Part shown: piece by piece, positions 15,448 to 24,014 of the stretch
Layout of the letters: every line of letters starts with the position of its first letter
Position numbering within the stretch: the stretch's first letter is position 1
Source of the DNA: Flavobacterium lacisediminis
GTDB taxonomy: Bacteria; Bacteroidota; Bacteroidia; Flavobacteriales; Flavobacteriaceae
Direction of reading: 5' to 3'
Assembly (NCBI RefSeq): GCF_025909975.1
Contig: NZ_JAPCIO010000003.1
Location: 62,001-126,000, forward strand
DNA: 64,000 nt
The notes under the pieces: generated by a model
The model's database searches: none
Told to the model about the DNA's origin: nothing
Seen by the model: the letters and a program-made list of their open reading frames with translations, nothing else
Program-made: the position numbers and the translations under genes

Positions 15448-16554
15448 TTATTTTTTTAATAAAACCTCATTCAATTCATCGAACATCTTTTTTGCAATAA
15501 CTTCTTTAGTAAAATTATCAATTAAGAATTGACGCCCATTTACGGTACATTTCTCTTGAAGTAATTTATTATTCAACATTTGTTCTACTTTATCAGCAAA
15601 TGAAATTGGGTTACCCACTTCTGCCAACAATCCTGTTTCATTATCCATTACAATCTCAGGAATTCCACCTGCATTTGCGGCAACTATCGGAACTCTACAT
15701 GCATACGACTCTAAAAGTACGCCACCCGTTGGCTCATTATTAGAAGTAAATAGAAATAAGTCAAATTCCGGGAGAATTTGTGGAATATCTTTTCTAAAAC
15801 CGGCGAATATAATATCATTTTGCAATCCTAAAGAAGCTACTTGTTCTCTAACTTCCGTTTCTAAAGATCCTTTACCAACTAATATATATTTAGCCTTTAC
15901 ACCACGCTTAACCAATTCTGCCACAGTATTGACCCAGGTTTTATGATCTTTAAAACCCGTAAACTCAGCAATATTACCTATTATTTTATAATCGTTGGGT
16001 ATATTAAACTCTTGATGTAATATTCCTAATTTAGATTGTTTTTCAAATTTATTAATATCCGTAACACTTCCAACAACACAAAGCTTAGAGTGATCTTTAA
16101 CTGCAAATTTTAAAACATTAACTACAGGTTCTGAGACACAAATTATTTTCTTAATTCCTTTGTAATTATATTTCCATTTTCTTAAAAAGTTAGTATCAAC
16201 TCGTCTTATCAACGTTCTGCATAAAACTAAAGGAACTTTTAAACCATAAAACATAGCTGACAAAACTGCCATAGTATGAGACTGACTACTGTGAATAAAA
16301 ATCACATCTGCATTTTTCTCTTTTGAGATCAAACTCAATTGCTTTGCAAACTTAAAATCGTATTCTGATTTATAAGGAAATGAAATTACATTCATTCCTT
16401 TTTCAGTTGCAATTTTAAACACCTCTGAATTCTCAGGACAAACAATCCATTGATCTTCTACATAACCATATTCTTTGAATGCTTCATATAAATATATTAT
16501 TTTTTGCTCATGCCCTCTCCAACCCTTTGAGGCAGTAAATTGAATTAATCGCAT
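15448..16554 (-). CDS. Family 4 glycosyltransferase
   Basis: The 368-residue GT-B enzyme has an N-terminal acceptor half opening RLIQFTASKGWRGHEQKIIYLYEAF. The donor half has YILVGKGSLETEVREQ, IIFAGFRKDIPQILPEFDLFLFTSNNEPTG and VPIVAANAGGIPEIVMDNETGLL, the GT4 (Glycos_transf_1) signature with the conserved E-x7-E. It heads the minus-strand operon that continues into the three TupA-like genes, suggesting that glycan extension and ligation are coupled. Confidence 0.93.
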   Translation of the reverse strand: MRLIQFTASKGWRGHEQKIIYLYEAFKEYGYVEDQWIVCPENSEVFKIATEKGMNVISFPYKSEYDFKFAKQLSLISKEKNADVIFIHSSQSHTMAVLSAMFYGLKVPLVLCRTLIRRVDTNFLRKWKYNYKGIKKIICVSEPVVNVLKFAVKDHSKLCVVGSVTDINKFEKQSKLGILHQEFNIPNDYKIIGNIAEFTGFKDHKTWVNTVAELVKRGVKAKYILVGKGSLETEVREQVASLGLQNDIIFAGFRKDIPQILPEFDLFLFTSNNEPTGGVLLESYACRVPIVAANAGGIPEIVMDNETGLLAEVGNPISFADKVEQMLNNKLLQEKCTVNGRQFLIDNFTKEVIAKKMFDELNEVLLKK

Positions 16555-16571
16555 CTTTTATATAATTTACA

Positions 16572-16579
16572 CAAATATA
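16572..16579 (-). promoter_or_regulatory. -7 element of the GT4-TupA operon
   Basis: TATATTTG on the minus strand fits TAnnTTTG and lies 17 bp before the ATG. On the plus strand TATATTTA (16620-16627) is a near match for the divergent fourth TupA-like gene. Confidence 0.5.
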
Positions 16580-16643
16580 GTTTCTTATTTATTTTTTCAC
16601 GATTTTTATTAAAAAAACATATATTTACATACATTTTTAAAGC

Positions 16644-17528
16644 ATGGAAAATACAAAAAACAAAACTTTTAAATCAATTATTTTAAGGGTTTTAAAAAAC
16701 TTTAAATTTTTACCCCCTCAAATATATATTCCTATTCAATATGAACACGTTACTGGTAAAAAACTTAATTTAAAAAAACCAATTACGTTTAACGAAAAAA
16801 TTCAATGGTATAAATTATTCTATAAAAATCCAATTTTAAAAAAGTTAGTAGATAAATATCACGTAAGAGAATTTGTTGAAAAAACAATTGGAACAAAATA
16901 TTTAAACGAACTATATGGCGTTTACGAAAATTCAAATGAAATTGATTTTAATAAACTACCGAATAAATTCGTATTAAAATGCGTTCATGGAAGTGGATTC
17001 AATATTTGTGTTAAAGACAAGTCATCTTTAAACATTGCTAAGACAAAAGAAAAATTAGACAAATGGCAAAGAAAAAACTTCTATAACAAAGGAAAAGAAT
17101 GGGCTTACAAAGGAATTAAGCCGCTGATTATTGCGGAAAAATATCTTGAAGAATTTGACAAAGAAGTTATCAATGACTATAAGTTTTTTTGCTTTGATGG
17201 AGAAATAAAATTTATTCAAATCGATATTGAAAGAAGTGTAAAAGATTATAGATGCTATTATGATTCTAATTGGAAAAAACTTTCTTTTTCTACCAAAAAG
17301 AACAATTTTTTTGAAGAAGAACTTGAAAGACCAAAAAATCTAGAAGAAATGAATTCTATTGTGCAAAAATTAGCAAAGAATTTTCCTTTTGTTAGAGTTG
17401 ATTTGTATTCTATAGAAAATAATCTCGTTTTTGGTGAAATGACCTTTTATCCAGGTAATGGAACAGTTGAATTTGAACCAAAGAATATGAATATAACTAT
17501 TGGTAATTATTTTAAACTTCCAAACTAA
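16644..17528 (+). CDS. TupA-like ATP-grasp ligase (paralogue 4, opposite strand)
   Basis: The 294-residue protein has the same domain as the three tandem copies but is clearly divergent: FNEKIQWYKLFYKNPILKK, VDKYHVREFVEKTIG, NKFVLKCVHGSGFNICV and INDYKFFCFDGEIKFIQ. FPFVRVDLYSIENNLVFGEMTFYPGNG completes the set. In the glycine-rich loop Cys replaces the Gly of the other copies (KCVHGSG versus KGTHGSG). It is transcribed divergently from the GT4-TupA operon and is followed by the tRNA-modification gene 4 bp downstream. Confidence 0.85.
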   Translation: MENTKNKTFKSIILRVLKNFKFLPPQIYIPIQYEHVTGKKLNLKKPITFNEKIQWYKLFYKNPILKKLVDKYHVREFVEKTIGTKYLNELYGVYENSNEIDFNKLPNKFVLKCVHGSGFNICVKDKSSLNIAKTKEKLDKWQRKNFYNKGKEWAYKGIKPLIIAEKYLEEFDKEVINDYKFFCFDGEIKFIQIDIERSVKDYRCYYDSNWKKLSFSTKKNNFFEEELERPKNLEEMNSIVQKLAKNFPFVRVDLYSIENNLVFGEMTFYPGNGTVEFEPKNMNITIGNYFKLPN

Positions 17529-17532
17529 TCAT

Positions 17533-18099
17533 ATGGACATCAATACTGAAGTACACAACGCATACGAAGTCATTAAAAACGGAGGCATCATCTTGTACCC
17601 AACAGATACTGTTTGGGGAATTGGATGCGATGCTACAAATGAAGACGCCGTAAAAAAAATCTATGCTTTAAAACAACGCGAAGAAACTAAAAGCATGATT
17701 GTTCTACTAAATGGAGAACGCATGATGTACAACGTTTTCAAAGAAATTCCAGAAGTAGCTTGGCAAATTTTAGATTTATCCGAAAAACCAACGACTTTAA
17801 TTTTAGACAATCCTAGAAATGTTGCTAAAAACATTATAGCTGAAGACAATACATTAGGTGTTCGAATGGTAACCGAACCATTTTGCTTTAAACTAATGGA
17901 ACGCATGAAAAAACCATTGGTATCCACCTCAGCAAATATATCGGGAATGTTTACACCAAAAACTTTCAAAGAAATTAGTCCCGAAATTATAAAAGGTGTG
18001 GACTATGTAGTAAATTTGCACCACGATAAAGTTTGCAAAAATCCTTCTACGATTATTAAATTAGGTTTAGATAGTCAGGTAAAAGTGATTAGAAAATAA
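17533..18099 (+). CDS. L-threonylcarbamoyladenylate synthase (TsaC/Sua5/YciO family)
   Basis: The enzyme makes the threonylcarbamoyl-AMP used for the t6A37 modification of ANN-decoding tRNAs. GIILYPTDTVWGIGCDATN, YALKQREETKSMIVLLN (KxR..K-S/T-x-N substrate pocket), LGVRMVTEP and PLVSTSANISG are the YrdC-fold landmarks. The ATG at 17533 (MDINTEVHNA) is chosen over the frame start at 17500, which would lie inside the TupA-like gene. The 188-residue length fits the single-domain TsaC/YciO type. I cannot exclude the YciO subgroup. Confidence 0.9.
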   Translation: MDINTEVHNAYEVIKNGGIILYPTDTVWGIGCDATNEDAVKKIYALKQREETKSMIVLLNGERMMYNVFKEIPEVAWQILDLSEKPTTLILDNPRNVAKNIIAEDNTLGVRMVTEPFCFKLMERMKKPLVSTSANISGMFTPKTFKEISPEIIKGVDYVVNLHHDKVCKNPSTIIKLGLDSQVKVIRK

Positions 18100-18101
18100 T
18101 G

Positions 18102-18168
18102 ATTTGAAGATTTGAAGATTTGAAAAATATCCCAATTTTCAAATTAACTAATTTTCAAATTTTCAAAT
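18102..18168. repeat. GATTTGAA tandem repeats and inverted AATTTTCAAATT repeats
   Basis: Three direct copies of gatttgaa are followed by several copies of the inverse word attttcaaatt. The segment can therefore fold into an AT-rich hairpin between the tsaC-like gene and cca. It is low-complexity sequence. It might act as a weak bidirectional terminator, though it lacks a GC stem. Confidence 0.5.
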
Positions 18169-18174
18169 TAAAGC

Positions 18175-19590
18175 ATGAATTACAAACAACATTTAGAACA
18201 TAATATTTTCAAAATCATTTCGCAAGCAGCTCAAGAACTTAACTTGGAATGCTATGTGATTGGTGGTTTTGTTCGTGATATATTACTCAACAGAGACCAT
18301 AAAAAAGACATCGATATCGTTGCCGTTGGTAGCGGAATTGAATTAGCATTAAAGGTTTCTCAGCTAATTTCATTTCATCCAAAAGTGCAAGTTTTTAAAA
18401 ACTACGGAACAGCTATGTTACGTTATGATGATATTGACGTGGAATTTGTGGGTGCTAGAAAAGAATCATATACTCATGACAGCCGAAATCCTTTAGTGGA
18501 AAATGGAACTTTAAAAGACGACCAAGAACGAAGAGATTTTACGATAAATGCATTAGCTTTTTCATTGAATTCTGAAAACTTTGGCGATTTAGTTGATCCG
18601 TTTAATGGTGTAGAAGATTTGAAAAACAAAATCATCAAAACGCCTTTAAATCCAGATATTACCTATTCCGACGATCCGTTGCGAATGATGCGTGCGATTC
18701 GTTTTGCAACACAATTGAATTTTGAAATTGAATCTGAATCTTTGGAAGCAATTTCTAAAAACAAAGATAGAATCAATATTATTTCAGGCGAACGAATTGT
18801 TGATGAATTGCATAAAATTTTAGCTTCTGAAAAACCTTCGATTGGATTTTTACACTTGTATCAAACCGGTTTGTTAGATATTTTTTTACCTGAACTAACG
18901 GCTTTGAATAATGTAGAAGAAGTGGAAGGTCATACACACAAAAACAATTTTTACCACACGTTAGAAGTAGTAGATAATATTTGCCCAAATACCGATGACG
19001 TTTGGTTACGCTGGTCAGCATTATTACACGATATTGGAAAAGCTCCAACCAAAAGATTCAACAAAAAACAAGGTTGGACGTTTCACGGACATGAATTTTT
19101 AGGCGGAAAAATGGTCAAAAAAATATTTGAACGTTTGCACATGCCTTTGAATCACAAGATGAAATTCGTGCAAAAAATGGTGATGATGAGTTCGCGCCCA
19201 ATCGTAATTGCGGAAGATATTGTTACTGATAGTGCTGTTCGACGTTTGGTTTTTGATGCAGGTGAAGATATTGATAGTTTAATGACTTTATGTAAGGCGG
19301 ATATCACCACAAAAAATCCAAAGAAATTTCAGAAATACCATAAGAACTTCGACATTGTTAAAGAAAAAATTGTAGAAGTAGAGGAAAAAGACCGAGTTCG
19401 TGTGTTTCAACCACCTATTTCGGGCGAAGAAATCATGGAACTATTTGGTTTAAAACCTTGTAGAGAAATTGGAATTCTAAAAGAAGCGGTTAAAGAAGCT
19501 ATTTTAGAAGGCGAAATCCCAAATGAATATGAACCTGCAAAGGAATTTGTTTTAAACAAAGCTTCAAAATTGGGATTAAAAAAAGTATAA
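18175..19590 (+). CDS. cca: CCA tRNA nucleotidyltransferase with HD domain
   Basis: The protein has 471 residues. The nucleotidyltransferase head has VIGGFVRDILLNRDHKKDIDIVAVG (GGxVRD and the DxD metal site) and RRDFTINALAFSL. DDPLRMMRAIRFA is the RNA-binding helix motif. The C-terminal half carries an HD phosphohydrolase (LLHDIGKAP, FHGHEFLGGKM). It would repair or add the 3' CCA of tRNAs. The tRNA-Glu genes in this window do not encode CCA, consistent with a need for this enzyme. Confidence 0.92.
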   Translation: MNYKQHLEHNIFKIISQAAQELNLECYVIGGFVRDILLNRDHKKDIDIVAVGSGIELALKVSQLISFHPKVQVFKNYGTAMLRYDDIDVEFVGARKESYTHDSRNPLVENGTLKDDQERRDFTINALAFSLNSENFGDLVDPFNGVEDLKNKIIKTPLNPDITYSDDPLRMMRAIRFATQLNFEIESESLEAISKNKDRINIISGERIVDELHKILASEKPSIGFLHLYQTGLLDIFLPELTALNNVEEVEGHTHKNNFYHTLEVVDNICPNTDDVWLRWSALLHDIGKAPTKRFNKKQGWTFHGHEFLGGKMVKKIFERLHMPLNHKMKFVQKMVMMSSRPIVIAEDIVTDSAVRRLVFDAGEDIDSLMTLCKADITTKNPKKFQKYHKNFDIVKEKIVEVEEKDRVRVFQPPISGEEIMELFGLKPCREIGILKEAVKEAILEGEIPNEYEPAKEFVLNKASKLGLKKV

Positions 19591-19631
19591 AATTTATAAT
19601 TTGTTAAAGCTCTTTTCAGATGATCATTGAG

Positions 19632-19639
19632 TAAATTTG
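19632..19639 (+). promoter_or_regulatory. -7 element of the heme A synthase gene
   Basis: TAAATTTG fits TAnnTTTG, 24 bp before the ATG at 19664. It contains the TTG (19637) at which the longest open frame would begin, which argues against that start. Confidence 0.5.
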
Positions 19640-19663
19640 AAGTGCTTTTTGAATATCAAAAAA

Positions 19664-20683
19664 ATGAAAACAAATAAATCGGTTATTTACTGGCTACTTT
19701 CGGGATGTGTTTTGTTATTTATTATGGTTACTGTTGGTGGAATTACGCGTCTAACCAACTCAGGTTTATCCATGACCGATTGGCATTTAATCAACGACAC
19801 CTTCCCTCCTATGTCGGAAGAAAAATGGGTGGAAGCCTTTGAAGAATACAAGAAATTTCCTGAATATCAAAAAGTAAATCAATACAAAGATTTTAAATTA
19901 GACGATTACAAATTCATTTTCTTTTGGGAATGGTTTCACCGTTTTATTGGTCGTATTATTGGAGTGGTTTTCATTATTCCGTTCGTTTATTTCCTAATCA
20001 AAAAACAATTAGATAAGGAAACCATCAAAAAATGTTTCATTCTTTTGGGAATGGGTGCATTTCAAGGATTCTTGGGTTGGTTCATGGTAGCTAGCGGTTT
20101 AAAAGACATGCCCGATGTGAGTCATTTCAGATTAGCGATTCACTTAACATTTGCTTTTATTACGTTTGCTTACACGCTTTGGGTGGCTTTAGATTTAATT
20201 TATCCAGAGAGAAAATTACCAGTTTTAGAATTACGAAAAATTGCTCGTATTGCTTTGGTAATTCTAATCATTCAAATTATTTACGGAGGTTTTGTTGCAG
20301 GATTAAATGCAGGATTAATTCACAATCATTGGCCTTTAATGAGTGATGGACAATTTTTCCATGAAAGTATTCAATTAGAACAATCGAATTTACTACTAGC
20401 ATTTACTGAAGGAAAAAGTGGCGTGCAATTCATTCACCGAACATTTGCTTATTTAGTTGTTGGAATGATTATTTTCTTATTCATTAAAAGCAGAAAATTT
20501 GTATTAGATAAAACCCAAGATAACGGAGTTAAAACGTTGTTGGTTTTTGTTTTCATACAATTCTTGTTAGGGATTTTTACATTGTTATTCCATGTACCAC
20601 TTTGGTTAGGATTAGCTCATCAAATTATGGCGTTCTTTTTATTAACTGCCATGACGTTTACGTTGCATAGATTCACAAAATAA
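19664..20683 (+). CDS. ctaA: Heme A synthase (COX15/CtaA family)
   Basis: The 339-residue polytopic membrane protein has about eight helices. It oxidises heme O to heme A for aa3-type cytochrome oxidase. VGGITRLTNSGLSMTDWHLI is the family signature. Conserved heme-ligand histidines lie in FWEWFHRFIGR, SHFRLAIHL, FIHRTFAYL and LGLAHQIMAF, in the helices expected from the internal duplication. The ATG at 19664 (MKTNKSVIYW) is chosen because the upstream TTG lies inside a promoter element. Confidence 0.92.
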   Translation: MKTNKSVIYWLLSGCVLLFIMVTVGGITRLTNSGLSMTDWHLINDTFPPMSEEKWVEAFEEYKKFPEYQKVNQYKDFKLDDYKFIFFWEWFHRFIGRIIGVVFIIPFVYFLIKKQLDKETIKKCFILLGMGAFQGFLGWFMVASGLKDMPDVSHFRLAIHLTFAFITFAYTLWVALDLIYPERKLPVLELRKIARIALVILIIQIIYGGFVAGLNAGLIHNHWPLMSDGQFFHESIQLEQSNLLLAFTEGKSGVQFIHRTFAYLVVGMIIFLFIKSRKFVLDKTQDNGVKTLLVFVFIQFLLGIFTLLFHVPLWLGLAHQIMAFFLLTAMTFTLHRFTK

Positions 20684-20726
20684 TGTTACCGACTATATTG
20701 TCACAGTTCTTTGTTATTAACTTTAA

Positions 20727-21497
20727 ATGTCAAAATTAAATGCTTCAGATAAATTTTTAGATTTATCTGACTACGGAAGATCTTTCGGAAGGTTTTTCGC
20801 TCTTCAATTAAAAGAAACACGATTTACACCTATTCATGTAACACTTTTATTTGGAATTTCTGGCTTACTTGCAATTTATTGCATTTTGTCCCAATTCTAT
20901 TTAGCAGCCGCTTTTTTCATCATTTTAAAATCAGGTATTGATGCCGCAGATGGTGAATTAGCACGATTAAAAAACACACCTTCTTATGTAGGAAGGTATT
21001 TAGATAGCGTGTTTGATATTATATTGAACTTTCTTTTTTTAATGTCTATTTGTTATGTATCAAAAACTTCAATTTGGGTCGCATTATTGGCTTTTATTGG
21101 CATTCAATTACAAGGAACACTTTACAATTATTACTATGTAATTTTAAGAAATAAGTCTATTGGAGGAGATGCAACGAGTAAAATTTTCGAATACAAAACA
21201 CCAAAAGCTTTACCTGGTGAAACACAACAAGCAGTTAATATTTTATTTGGAATCTACACTTTAGTATATAGCATATTCGATAAAATAATTCACTTCTTAG
21301 ATGCTGATGCTTATAAAGTAAAAACATTTCCTAATTGGTTTATGACTTCTCTTTCGCTTTACGGATTGGGTTTTCAATTATTAATAATTGCGTTCATGTT
21401 ACCTTTAGGATGGATTGAATTCATCGCTCCATTTTTTATTATTTATTCTCTGTTGATTTTTGTAATAATAGCAATTCGAAAATGTTTTATTCATTAA
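20727..21497 (+). CDS. CDP-alcohol phosphatidyltransferase family protein
   Basis: This is a 256-residue membrane protein. The complete active-site motif D-x2-DG-x2-AR-x8-G-x3-D-x3-D is present as DAADGELARLKNTPSYVGRYLDSVFD, split here across about residues 72-97. About six hydrophobic helices surround it. It transfers a phospho-alcohol between CDP-lipid or CDP-alcohol and an acceptor. The specific alcohol (inositol, glycerol, choline or a cell-surface substrate) is not evident. It is a single gene following ctaA. Confidence 0.88.
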   Translation: MSKLNASDKFLDLSDYGRSFGRFFALQLKETRFTPIHVTLLFGISGLLAIYCILSQFYLAAAFFIILKSGIDAADGELARLKNTPSYVGRYLDSVFDIILNFLFLMSICYVSKTSIWVALLAFIGIQLQGTLYNYYYVILRNKSIGGDATSKIFEYKTPKALPGETQQAVNILFGIYTLVYSIFDKIIHFLDADAYKVKTFPNWFMTSLSLYGLGFQLLIIAFMLPLGWIEFIAPFFIIYSLLIFVIIAIRKCFIH

Positions 21498-21574
21498 AAT
21501 TATAATTCGAACAAAAAACATGTTGTAACATTTTAGCAATTCAATCGTTATATTATTGAACCAAATGGAATTGC

Positions 21575-22861
21575 ATGAAAAGTATCAAAATCATTTTCGC
21601 CCTTTTATTTCTTTTATCGATAAATATTGCAAATCCATGTAGTATGTACAAAGTGACCAAAAATGGCAAAACCATGGTGGGTTGTAATGAGGATGCTTGG
21701 AGAACAACACCACATATTTGGTTTGAAATTGGGAACAAAAAAACTCCTTTTGGTGCTGCGTTTACTGGTTCTCGATTTGATGGAAAAAATGGTTATGCAC
21801 CACAATCAGGAATGAATGAACATGGATTGGTTTTTTCAAGATTAGCATCCTATCATCCAGAAAATAATGATTCCAATTTTAAAAACCGCCTAAAAATAAA
21901 CAATCCAACCCAATATTTAAAAGACATTCTTCACACTTGCAAAACAGTTGAAGATGTAAAAAACTTTATTGAAAAATACGATTACAGTTATTTTATAGAA
22001 GACGTTTTCATTTACGTTGATAAATCCGGAAAATATATCGTGGTGGAACCATATAGAATTATTTCGGGCAATGAAGCAAGTTATGTTTTATCTAATTTTT
22101 GTCCATCGATAACATCAAAGGAAGATGCTTCTAAACTAGAACGTTATCAAAATGGTGTTTTATTTTTGAATAATAAATTAGAAACCGATTTAGAATTTTG
22201 CCGAAAATTATCCGACACCATGCATGTTTGCAGAGACAAAATTGGTGATGGAACGTTATTGACATCAATTTGGGACAACACAAACGGAACTGTGAATTTA
22301 TACTTCTATCATAAATATGATAAAACCATTCAATTCAATATTAAAGAAGAACTTGCTAAAGGAAATCACATCCTAAAAATAGATTCTTTATTTCCAAAAA
22401 ATACTGAATTTGAAAAACTAGCTTCGTATCAAATACCTCACAACAATGATATTTTACGCCTTTTTCTGGTGTTTTGTGGATTATTCTTTGTAATGAGTTC
22501 TTTTTACTTTTTTGTGAATTATATAAAAAACAGAAGAACCGATAAGTTCAAAAGTATCAAATTACTTTTAATACCGTTTGGTCTCATTTTATTTTACTAC
22601 ATGTATGTTTTAAGTACAAATATGAATATTTTCTATTTTGCCTCACCATATAAAAGTTCATTTAATACTCTTGTAAGCTTGACTTCTTATTTACCTTATG
22701 TACTTTTAGTAATAATTATTCCGATGATACGATTCAATTTAAAACTGATACAAGAAAAAATCTGGAATACTTTTGCTTTGATTATCTTAAGTTTAAACAG
22801 TTTGTTATATCTAATTTTAATTGGATTTTTTGTGTATTGGCGTTTTTATTTTAATTTTTAA
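21575..22861 (+). CDS. Secreted Ntn-hydrolase-like protein with C-terminal membrane helices
   Basis: The 428-residue protein has a signal peptide (IIFALLFLLSINIANP) immediately followed by Cys22-Ser. Removal of the signal would expose Cys22 as an N-terminal nucleophile, as in choloylglycine hydrolase/penicillin acylase V and C45-type Ntn-hydrolases. KTMVGCNEDAW, YAPQSGMNEHGLVFSRLA and TSIWDNTNGTVNLYFYH match the strands of that fold. From about residue 295 there are four predicted membrane helices, which is unusual for the family. The site is not a lipobox, because Pro precedes the Cys. The substrate is unknown; an amide or acyl-peptide is likely. Confidence 0.6.
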   Translation: MKSIKIIFALLFLLSINIANPCSMYKVTKNGKTMVGCNEDAWRTTPHIWFEIGNKKTPFGAAFTGSRFDGKNGYAPQSGMNEHGLVFSRLASYHPENNDSNFKNRLKINNPTQYLKDILHTCKTVEDVKNFIEKYDYSYFIEDVFIYVDKSGKYIVVEPYRIISGNEASYVLSNFCPSITSKEDASKLERYQNGVLFLNNKLETDLEFCRKLSDTMHVCRDKIGDGTLLTSIWDNTNGTVNLYFYHKYDKTIQFNIKEELAKGNHILKIDSLFPKNTEFEKLASYQIPHNNDILRLFLVFCGLFFVMSSFYFFVNYIKNRRTDKFKSIKLLLIPFGLILFYYMYVLSTNMNIFYFASPYKSSFNTLVSLTSYLPYVLLVIIIPMIRFNLKLIQEKIWNTFALIILSLNSLLYLILIGFFVYWRFYFNF

Positions 22862-23614
22862 TTACCCTATCCACTCTTTAAAATCACTTACACGTTCTCT
22901 AGCTACAATTACTTCATCGTCTTTGTAAGTTGGTAAAATGATTTTCAATCTTGAATTGGAATACACTTGAATTTCTTTAACTGCCTTCAATGGGACAATG
23001 AATTTTCGGCTTACACGATAAAAGTCTTTTGGATTGATTTCTGCTTCTACAACTTCTAAAGTCGAATCAATTAAATAATCACGATTGTCTAAAGTGTGAA
23101 TATAAGTTCCTTTGTTTTCGCTGTAAAAACATTCTATTTCATCAATTGAAATCACTTTTAATTGTTGTCCAATTTTTACTGAAAATCGCTTTTTATATTC
23201 TTTTTCCACTGGATTGACTAACATGCGCTTAATCGCTTCAAAATCTAATGAAATATTTTGCGTTTGGTTTCTCGCTCTGAATTTATTCACAGCTACTTCC
23301 AAATCTTCTTCATCTATTGGTTTCAATAAATAATCAATACTATTTAATTTGAAAGCTCGTAACGCATATTCATCATAAGCAGTTGTAAAAATTACAGCAC
23401 TTTTAATATCGATTTGCTCAAATATCTCAAACGACAAACCATCAGACAATTGAATGTCTAAAAAAATCAAATCAGGATGCGGATTGTTTTGGAACCAAAC
23501 AATGGATTCCTCAACAGAATGTAACATGGTATTTACTTGCAAACCTAATTTTTCAACTTTACGTTGCAACAATCGTGCTGCTGGTTTCTCGTCTTCGATA
23601 ATTAATATATTCAT
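22862..23614 (-). CDS. LytTR-family response regulator
   Basis: From the ATG at 23614 the product has 250 residues: a receiver domain starting MNILIIEDEK with phospho-acceptor Asp53 (IFLDIQ), Thr77 and Lys98 (LLKPI). A C-terminal LytTR DNA-binding domain follows (KRFSVKIGQQLKVISIDEIECFYSE ... YRVSRKFIVPL), split here across residues 150-225. The upstream in-frame extension lies in the preceding gene and is rejected. It is the last gene of a four-gene operon with its partner kinase. The stop of the preceding 2TM gene lies 1 bp from its start. Confidence 0.93.
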   Translation of the reverse strand: MNILIIEDEKPAARLLQRKVEKLGLQVNTMLHSVEESIVWFQNNPHPDLIFLDIQLSDGLSFEIFEQIDIKSAVIFTTAYDEYALRAFKLNSIDYLLKPIDEEDLEVAVNKFRARNQTQNISLDFEAIKRMLVNPVEKEYKKRFSVKIGQQLKVISIDEIECFYSENKGTYIHTLDNRDYLIDSTLEVVEAEINPKDFYRVSRKFIVPLKAVKEIQVYSNSRLKIILPTYKDDEVIVARERVSDFKEWIG

Positions 23615-23615
23615 A

Positions 23616-23990
23616 TTAGCTCCACTGATTTTGGTTGGATTTTTCTTTCTCCATAAATTCTTTAATCTTACGCTCTTCCCAATTTTGTCCCATGATAAAA
23701 TCAGGCAAAAATACCGATAATCCGTGTGCAAACAATCCTAATCCCCAAAAGAAAGCGGTGAAGAAATTATGTGCTTGAAAATAACTTTCGCCATCTTTTA
23801 AATTTTGAATATTGATAATCACAATCATAATATTGATGACTAAATAAACAACAGCGTGTGTGTAAAATCCTTTGATTTTCTTTACTCTTTTAACCGCTTG
23901 ATAATATCTTGCTTCTTCTGCATTTGATGGGATAAAGTTTTTAAACGCTTCTTTATCCATTCTACTATTGATTCTATCTTGTAAACTCAT
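23616..23990 (-). CDS. 2TM-domain protein
   Basis: The 124-residue protein has a single 2TM domain: YYQAVKRVKKIKGFYTHAVVYLVINIMIV (first helix) and FFTAFFWGLGLFAHGLSVF (second). The conserved end NWEERKIKEFMEKE follows. The same domain is fused to the C-terminus of the kinase encoded directly upstream. Such proteins commonly sit in LytS/LytTR operons of Flavobacteriia. A role as a membrane partner of the sensor is plausible but unproven. Confidence 0.85.
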   Translation of the reverse strand: MSLQDRINSRMDKEAFKNFIPSNAEEARYYQAVKRVKKIKGFYTHAVVYLVINIMIVIINIQNLKDGESYFQAHNFFTAFFWGLGLFAHGLSVFLPDFIMGQNWEERKIKEFMEKEKSNQNQWS

Positions 23991-24014
23991 GATTTCTTAT
24001 TTTTTTAAATTTAA

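Noticed and set aside
12000-17530. Possible recent genomic island by low GC
   Set aside because: The segment looks even more AT-rich than its surroundings and contains variable glycan genes, but no integrase, tRNA border, direct repeat or transposase is seen, so only a variable locus is claimed, not a mobile island.
19637-19663. TTG start extension of heme A synthase
   Set aside because: The TTG lies in a TAAATTTG -7 element and adds nine residues with no conservation; the ATG at 19664 is better.
23615-23731. N-terminal extension of the LytTR regulator
   Set aside because: It runs through the end of the upstream 2TM gene and puts 39 residues before the receiver domain start.
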